Below, piece after piece: positions 6,003 through 8,710 of a stretch of DNA of 8,710 bases. Within the stretch, counting starts at the first letter, position 1. Every line of letters starts with the position of its first letter. Source of the stretch: Lachnospiraceae bacterium (GTDB lineage Bacteria > Bacillota_A > Clostridia > Lachnospirales > Lachnospiraceae); assembly GCA_016281675.1 (NCBI GenBank), contig JAEEJD010000198.1, forward strand, positions 1-8,710, read 5' to 3'. Under the pieces are notes generated by a model that had not been told where the DNA came from, searched no databases, and was given only the letters and a program-made list of their open reading frames with translations. The position numbers and the translations under genes were made by a program.

Positions 6003-6629
6003 ATGAATAACGAACGTTATCAAAAGAAAACAGGTATACTCGGAGGAACTTTCAATCCGATACACGTCGGCCATCTGATACTTGCGCAAAACGCAATGGA
6101 GGAATGTGGTCTTGACAAGGTAATCTTCATTCCTTCAGGGTGTTCTTACTTGAAGGATCCGAAAGATATTGCCGATACACGCCACAGAGTGGCAATGACT
6201 GATCTTGCGATTCAAAATAACGCGCGTTTTGAAATATCTTCGATCGAATCCGACAGGGAAGGCAACTCGTATACATACGAAACACTTGATATCCTTCATA
6301 AATCAGAACCGGAAACCCGTTTTTATTATATAGTCGGAGCCGATACCCTTCTGTTTATGGAAAACTGGAAGAATCCGGAGTCTATATTTGATAAATGTAC
6401 GGTTGTATGTGCGAAAAGAGACGGTCATTCCGGTGAGGTGCTTGAACAGAAGGCTGATCATTTAAGACAACAATACAATGCCGATATTATCATTATGGAT
6501 ATAGAAGAGACAAATGTATCATCATCGATGATCAGAAAGCTTCTTGCAGAGGGAAAAAGCTGCAAATATTATCTTAATGATGATGTATACGGATATATAA
6601 GGGAAAACGCCTTGTACGGAGCAAATTGA
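6003..6629 (+). CDS. nadD: Nicotinate-nucleotide adenylyltransferase
   Basis: NadD transfers AMP from ATP to nicotinate mononucleotide, forming deamido-NAD in the cytoplasmic NAD biosynthesis pathway. The 208-residue length is normal. The nucleotidyltransferase signature GGTFNPIHVGH occupies 14-24, with the catalytic HxGH histidines His21 and His24. FYYIVGADTL lies at 107-116, and the ATP-binding SSSMIR (173-178) comes near the C-terminus, followed by YLNDDVYGYI as expected. The ATG is 2 bases after the yhbY stop and has only a weak GGA upstream (5994-5996), so translation probably relies on coupling. It is directly followed by yqeK, the standard partner in Firmicutes. Confidence 0.97.
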   Translation: MNNERYQKKTGILGGTFNPIHVGHLILAQNAMEECGLDKVIFIPSGCSYLKDPKDIADTRHRVAMTDLAIQNNARFEISSIESDREGNSYTYETLDILHKSEPETRFYYIVGADTLLFMENWKNPESIFDKCTVVCAKRDGHSGEVLEQKADHLRQQYNADIIIMDIEETNVSSSMIRKLLAEGKSCKYYLNDDVYGYIRENALYGAN

Positions 6630-6639
6630 GCTTACTGAC

Positions 6640-7230
6640 ATGGGTACGATAGTCATTGACGAACAATTCGATAAATGCAGGCGAATGCTCAAGGATGATA
6701 TAAGCAGAAAACGCTATATACATTCATTGGGTGTCAGCGATACGGCTGCCTGTCTTGCGATGAGATACGGATTCGATATCAGGATCGCAGCACTTGCCGG
6801 ACTTCTTCATGACTGTGCCAAGGGACTTGATGATAAAGAAATGCTGGCGACGGCAAGAAAAGGCGGATTGGAGATTTCCGAGGTTGAACTTGCCAATCCC
6901 GAGCTGCTTCATTCTAAAGCGGGAAGCGTCCTGGCAAAAGAGAAGTACGGGATAGAAGATGAAGATATCCTCGGCTCCATATGTTGGCATACTACCGGAA
7001 GACCCGGTATGAGTATGCTTGAGAAGATAATATTCCTGGCTGACTATATCGAACCTAACCGTGCCAATATCCCATGGATAAACGATATCAGGCAGAAAGC
7101 GTTTACCGATATAGATGAGGCTGTTGCACTTGCCTGTAGGAATTCGATAGATTACCTGCAAAGATCCTCGAGGACTGTTGACAGGATCACGATAGATACA
7201 TATGAATACTATAAAGATCATTTAAAGTAA
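6640..7230 (+). CDS. yqeK: YqeK HD-domain symmetrical bis(5'-nucleosyl)-tetraphosphatase
   Basis: YqeK proteins are metal-dependent HD-domain hydrolases that split Ap4A symmetrically to two ADP in Firmicutes lacking ApaH. The 196-residue protein shows the metal and active-site ligands in order: His28 in YIHSLG, His57-Asp58 in GLLHDCAKG, His91 in ELLHSKAG, His117 in CWHTTGR, and Asp135 in FLADYIEPNR. The start is 10 bases after nadD. It lacks a good Shine-Dalgarno: a GGAG at 6618-6621 is too far upstream. Met16 (ATG at 6685) is a possible alternative, but it would remove part of the first helix, so the longer form is preferred. In many Clostridia a LytR-CpsA-Psr gene separates yqeK and rsfS; here they are 11 bases apart. 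Confidence 0.93.
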   Translation: MGTIVIDEQFDKCRRMLKDDISRKRYIHSLGVSDTAACLAMRYGFDIRIAALAGLLHDCAKGLDDKEMLATARKGGLEISEVELANPELLHSKAGSVLAKEKYGIEDEDILGSICWHTTGRPGMSMLEKIIFLADYIEPNRANIPWINDIRQKAFTDIDEAVALACRNSIDYLQRSSRTVDRITIDTYEYYKDHLK

Positions 7231-7241
7231 CGGAGCGATAT

Positions 7242-7592
7242 ATGGCAATATCCAAAGAAGCGGAAAAGATAATAGAAACCGGTGTCAGGGCTCTTTCGGA
7301 CAAGAAGGCCGAAGACATAAAGATAATTGATATTTCGGAGATCAGTATTATTGCGGATGCGCTTGTGATAGCGACAGGTAATAATACAAAACAGATTCAG
7401 GCGATGAGTGACGAAACCGACGAAAAACTGTCGTCTGAAGGGTTCGAACATTACTGTATCGAAGGATATGACAGTGCTAATTGGGTGCTTCTCGGATACA
7501 GAGATGTGATATTCCATCTGTTCGATAAGGAGACAAGAAGCTTTTATGATCTTGAAAGACTGTACAGAGACGGAAAGAGTATAGAAGCGTAA
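7242..7592 (+). CDS. rsfS: Ribosomal silencing factor RsfS
   Basis: RsfS (YbeB, Iojap family) binds L14 on the 50S subunit and blocks joining with the 30S subunit, lowering translation under nutrient limitation and assisting subunit maturation. The 116-residue length is typical. Family marks include DKKAEDIKIIDI near 19-30, ADALVIATGNNTKQIQAM at 38-55, and NWVLLGYRDVIFHLF then YDLERLYRDG at the C-terminus. The ribosome site CGGAG (7231-7235) immediately follows the yqeK stop, and the ATG is six bases further. It is the last gene of the operon and faces lexA. Confidence 0.96.
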   Translation: MAISKEAEKIIETGVRALSDKKAEDIKIIDISEISIIADALVIATGNNTKQIQAMSDETDEKLSSEGFEHYCIEGYDSANWVLLGYRDVIFHLFDKETRSFYDLERLYRDGKSIEA

Positions 7593-7617
7593 AAAACAGA
7601 ACAATAAAACATAAAGA

Positions 7618-7650
7618 GAGTCCGCAGGGTGTTAAACTGCGGACTCCTTT
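7618..7650. terminator. Bidirectional intrinsic terminator between rsfS and lexA
   Basis: A perfect 10-bp GC-rich stem, GAGTCCGCAG (7618-7627) with CTGCGGACTC (7637-7646), encloses a 9-base loop. The plus direction has a short tail (CTTTG). In the minus direction the stem is followed by the T-rich CTCTTTATGTTTTATT equivalent, a better tail. It lies in the 89-bp gap between the convergent stops and should serve both the rplU operon and lexA. Confidence 0.85.
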
Positions 7651-7681
7651 GTAATAATGAGGGGCGAATGATTGGAGAATG

Positions 7682-8299
7682 TCAGTTGAAAAAACGGAAA
7701 ACTCCGTATACTCTGCCGAGAATCTGAACATTATCAACGATTATCGGCTCCATCGTATCGTTCTCGGGCTGTAAGCGATAGTGCCCGTTCTCTTTGTAAT
7801 ATGTCTTGACCGTTGCGGAATCATCTATAAGCGCAACAACTATATCACCGTTTCTGGCTGTGTTACACTGTTCGACAAAAATCTTATCCCCATCCATAAT
7901 ACCGGCATTGATCATACTCTCACCTTTGACAGTAAGAATAAAACTCTCGGCGTTCGGAGCATATTCTACCGGAATAGGGAAGTAGTCTGAAATATTCTGC
8001 TGGGCCAGTATGGGCTGACCGGCAGCAACCGTACCGACAACGGGAATCTGAGCCATCTCACGTCTTGTTAATTGGAAAGAATCATCAACAATCTCGATAC
8101 ACCTAGGCTTTGCCGGGTCTCTTCTTATATAACCGTTCTTCTCAAGCTTCTCAAGATGATTGAATACACTCGATGTAGAACTGAGTCCGACAGCGGTACA
8201 AATCTCGCGAACCGAAGGCGGATAACCTTTCTTCAGTATAATTTCCTTAAGATATTCAAGTATCTCACGCTGCTTGGACGATATATTTCCGTTTGCCAT
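7682..8299 (-). CDS. lexA: LexA, SOS repressor
   Basis: LexA represses DNA-damage genes and inactivates itself by RecA-stimulated self-cleavage. The 205-residue protein has an N-terminal winged helix-turn-helix (about 1-70: SKQREILEYLKE, PPSVREICTAVGLSSTSSVFNHL) and a C-terminal S24 peptidase domain. The scissile bond is Ala93-Gly94 in VGTVAAGQPIL. The catalytic Ser128 is in VKGESMINAGI and the catalytic Lys165 in ATVKTYYKE. All elements for self-cleavage are intact. The start is fixed by AGGAGG (plus positions 8305-8310) five bases before the ATG. It is transcribed away from a promoter region with several LexA boxes, so autoregulation is expected. It is convergent with rsfS and shares a terminator with it. 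Confidence 0.98.
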   Translation of the reverse strand: MANGNISSKQREILEYLKEIILKKGYPPSVREICTAVGLSSTSSVFNHLEKLEKNGYIRRDPAKPRCIEIVDDSFQLTRREMAQIPVVGTVAAGQPILAQQNISDYFPIPVEYAPNAESFILTVKGESMINAGIMDGDKIFVEQCNTARNGDIVVALIDDSATVKTYYKENGHYRLQPENDTMEPIIVDNVQILGRVYGVFRFFN

Positions 8300-8356
8300 G
8301 GGTACCTCCTGCTGGTATTTTTATTGGACACTATTAGTATTATTCTGAACTTGTGA

Positions 8357-8377
8357 AAAGGAAGCAAACGCTCCTTT
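8357..8377 (-). other. Stem-loop in the lexA 5' leader
   Basis: In the predicted lexA leader, minus-strand AAAGGAGC pairs with GCTTCCTTT around a GTTT loop, with one bulged T. It lies about 60-80 bases before the lexA ATG. No U-tract or anti-terminator is obvious. The arm contains an AAAGGAG that resembles a ribosome site, but no start codon is suitably placed after it. A role in lexA mRNA is possible but unproven. Confidence 0.3.
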
Positions 8378-8384
8378 CATAAAG

Positions 8385-8413
8385 ATGATAACATATATGT
8401 TCGATAAAAGCAA
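8385..8413 (-). promoter_or_regulatory. Candidate lexA promoter
   Basis: Minus-strand TTGCTT (plus 8408-8413) and TATCAT (8385-8390) are separated by 17 bp. The -35 is weak (3 of 6) and the -10 is good (5 of 6). Transcription would start near 8378 and give a leader of about 80 bases. A LexA-like box (8411-8424) overlaps the -35, and a half-site (GTTCG, 8399-8403) lies in the spacer, consistent with autorepression. Confidence 0.5.
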
Positions 8414-8437
8414 ACATATTTTCGGAAAATATGTTCG
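8411..8437. promoter_or_regulatory. Pair of overlapping LexA boxes at the lexA promoter
   Basis: Against the Firmicutes pattern CGAAC-N4-GTTCG, CAAACATATTTTCG (8411-8424) and GGAAAATATGTTCG (8424-8437) each match 8 of 10 defined bases and share one base. Together they form a near-perfect inverted repeat of about 26 bp. The first overlaps the putative lexA -35 element. Confidence 0.65.
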
Positions 8438-8456
8438 AAAAAATAACAAAAATGTA

Positions 8457-8485
8457 TTGACATTCGAAAACACGTTCGATATAAT
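8457..8485 (+). promoter_or_regulatory. Consensus promoter of the divergent SOS gene
   Basis: TTGACA (8457-8462), a 17-bp spacer and TATAAT (8480-8485) form a perfect sigma-A promoter, with transcription expected near 8492. The spacer is almost entirely occupied by a LexA box. Strong consensus elements combined with an operator in the spacer are typical of a gene held off tightly and expressed highly after derepression. Confidence 0.88.
8465..8478. promoter_or_regulatory. LexA box (SOS operator) within the promoter spacer
   Basis: CGAAAACACGTTCG matches CGAAC-N4-GTTCG at 9 of 10 defined positions. It is the best LexA site in the window and lies between the -35 and -10 of the divergent promoter, where bound LexA would exclude RNA polymerase. 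Confidence 0.85.
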
Positions 8486-8494
8486 GCGAACATA

Positions 8495-8521
8495 AGAACA
8501 AATGTTTGATACGGATGTTCG
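8495..8521. promoter_or_regulatory. Downstream LexA-like sites
   Basis: AGAACAAATGTTTG (8495-8508) matches the LexA consensus at 8 of 10 positions and sits just past the predicted start of transcription. GATACGGATGTTCG (8508-8521) has a perfect right half but a poor left half (7 of 10). They share one base, mirroring the pair near lexA. The first is plausible; the second is weak. Confidence 0.55.
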
Positions 8522-8547
8522 ATTGAGGGATTTGATCGGAGGGGAAT

Positions 8548-8710
8548 ATGAGATCAGCATATTACGGTGATTACAGTTACATGACAAGAGTGGAAGAGCA
8601 GCGCATGAGAAGGCTTGCAAGATCACGTCAGGTTAAGAGACAGAAACTGTTACTTATTATAGGAGTACTTGTTACTATGGCTTTTATTTCTTTCTTTTCG
8701 GTTAAGGCAT
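8548..8710 (+). CDS. Partial small membrane protein, probable YneA-like SOS division inhibitor (5' end)
   Basis: The reading frame is open from ATG at 8548 to the window edge (54 codons), so the 3' end is missing. GGAGG at 8538-8542, five bases before the ATG, sets the start. The visible part is a cytoplasmic tail of about 33 residues, rich in Tyr (SAYYGDYSYM) and then strongly basic (RMRRLARSRQVKRQK). A hydrophobic segment at about 34-52 (LLLIIGVLVTMAFISFFSV) follows, oriented with the C-terminus outside. In Bacillus subtilis the gene divergent from lexA is yneA, a membrane-anchored LysM protein that blocks division during SOS; position, LexA-controlled promoter and topology all fit. The LysM domain would lie beyond the window and is not seen. 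The long charged N-terminus exceeds that of B. subtilis YneA. The gene is solid; its identity is inference. Confidence 0.75.
   Translation, partial: MRSAYYGDYSYMTRVEEQRMRRLARSRQVKRQKLLLIIGVLVTMAFISFFSVKA

Noticed and set aside
6724..7221. Minus-strand 165-codon frame opposite yqeK
   Set aside because: yqeK carries a complete set of HD-domain ligands in the plus frame; the antisense frame has no recognisable features.
8390..8403. AACATATATGTT palindrome as a further full LexA box
   Set aside because: The arms have six rather than four bases between them; only the right half (GTTCG) fits the LexA pattern, so it is listed only as a half-site.
8321..8626. Minus-strand 101-codon frame across the lexA divergent region
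   Set aside because: It runs through the LexA boxes and the 5' part of the divergent gene and lacks a ribosome site. Only its last 19 codons lie in the lexA leader.
1..8710. CRISPR array, insertion sequence, integrase or attachment site, toxin-antitoxin or defence island
   Set aside because: No direct repeats with spacers, no transposase or recombinase frame, no terminal inverted repeats; gene order is that of a core chromosomal region.

Overview
The window looks like chromosomal core DNA of a moderate-GC Clostridia member, probably Lachnospiraceae or a close relative. The evidence is the gene order rplU-prp-rpmA-obgE-yhbY-nadD-yqeK-rsfS, an L27 with a cleavable N-terminal extension paired with its protease Prp, a GGGtGRT-family protein, and Firmicutes-type LexA boxes. 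I see no insertion sequence, phage gene, CRISPR array, tRNA or rRNA. The assignment rests on gene content and order only, not on a database search.

Layout. (1) 19-2251, plus strand: a GGGtGRT protein of unknown function, then alanine racemase (alr). (2) 2255-3280, minus strand: an unrecognised 341-residue protein that ends 3 bp from the alr stop. Three consecutive stem-loops downstream of alr lie inside the 3' end of this opposing gene. (3) 3310-3440: two back-to-back promoters, one for the unknown gene (with almost no room for a 5' leader) and one with exact -35 and spacing for rplU, followed by an L21-type autoregulatory leader. (4) 3441-7592, plus strand: a compact operon for ribosome parts and assembly (L21, Prp, L27, ObgE, YhbY, RsfS) with NAD synthesis (NadD) and dinucleotide polyphosphate hydrolysis (YqeK). 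A strong intrinsic terminator sits inside the operon between rpmA and obgE, and a bidirectional one closes it at 7618-7646. (5) 7682-8299, minus strand: the SOS repressor lexA. (6) 8300-8547: a 248-bp divergent control region with several LexA-box-like sites, a perfect TTGACA-N17-TATAAT plus-strand promoter with a LexA box inside its spacer, and a weaker minus-strand lexA promoter. (7) 8548-8710: the 5' end of a small membrane protein, truncated by the window edge, in the position of the SOS cell-division inhibitor yneA.

The genes form two themes. The central operon makes two 50S proteins and processes one of them: Prp removes the L27 N-terminal peptide, and the prp reading frame overlaps almost exactly the codons for that peptide. 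It then supplies a GTPase, an RNA-binding assembly factor and a silencing factor that act on the 50S subunit. The right end is an SOS module in which LexA would control itself and the divergent membrane protein. Nothing here proves an undescribed system. The items most worth a second look are the dense LexA-site cluster with its truncated target, the unknown minus-strand gene with its promoter and 3' hairpins, the intra-operon terminator, and the GGGtGRT gene. No stretch longer than 300 bases lacks a gene.
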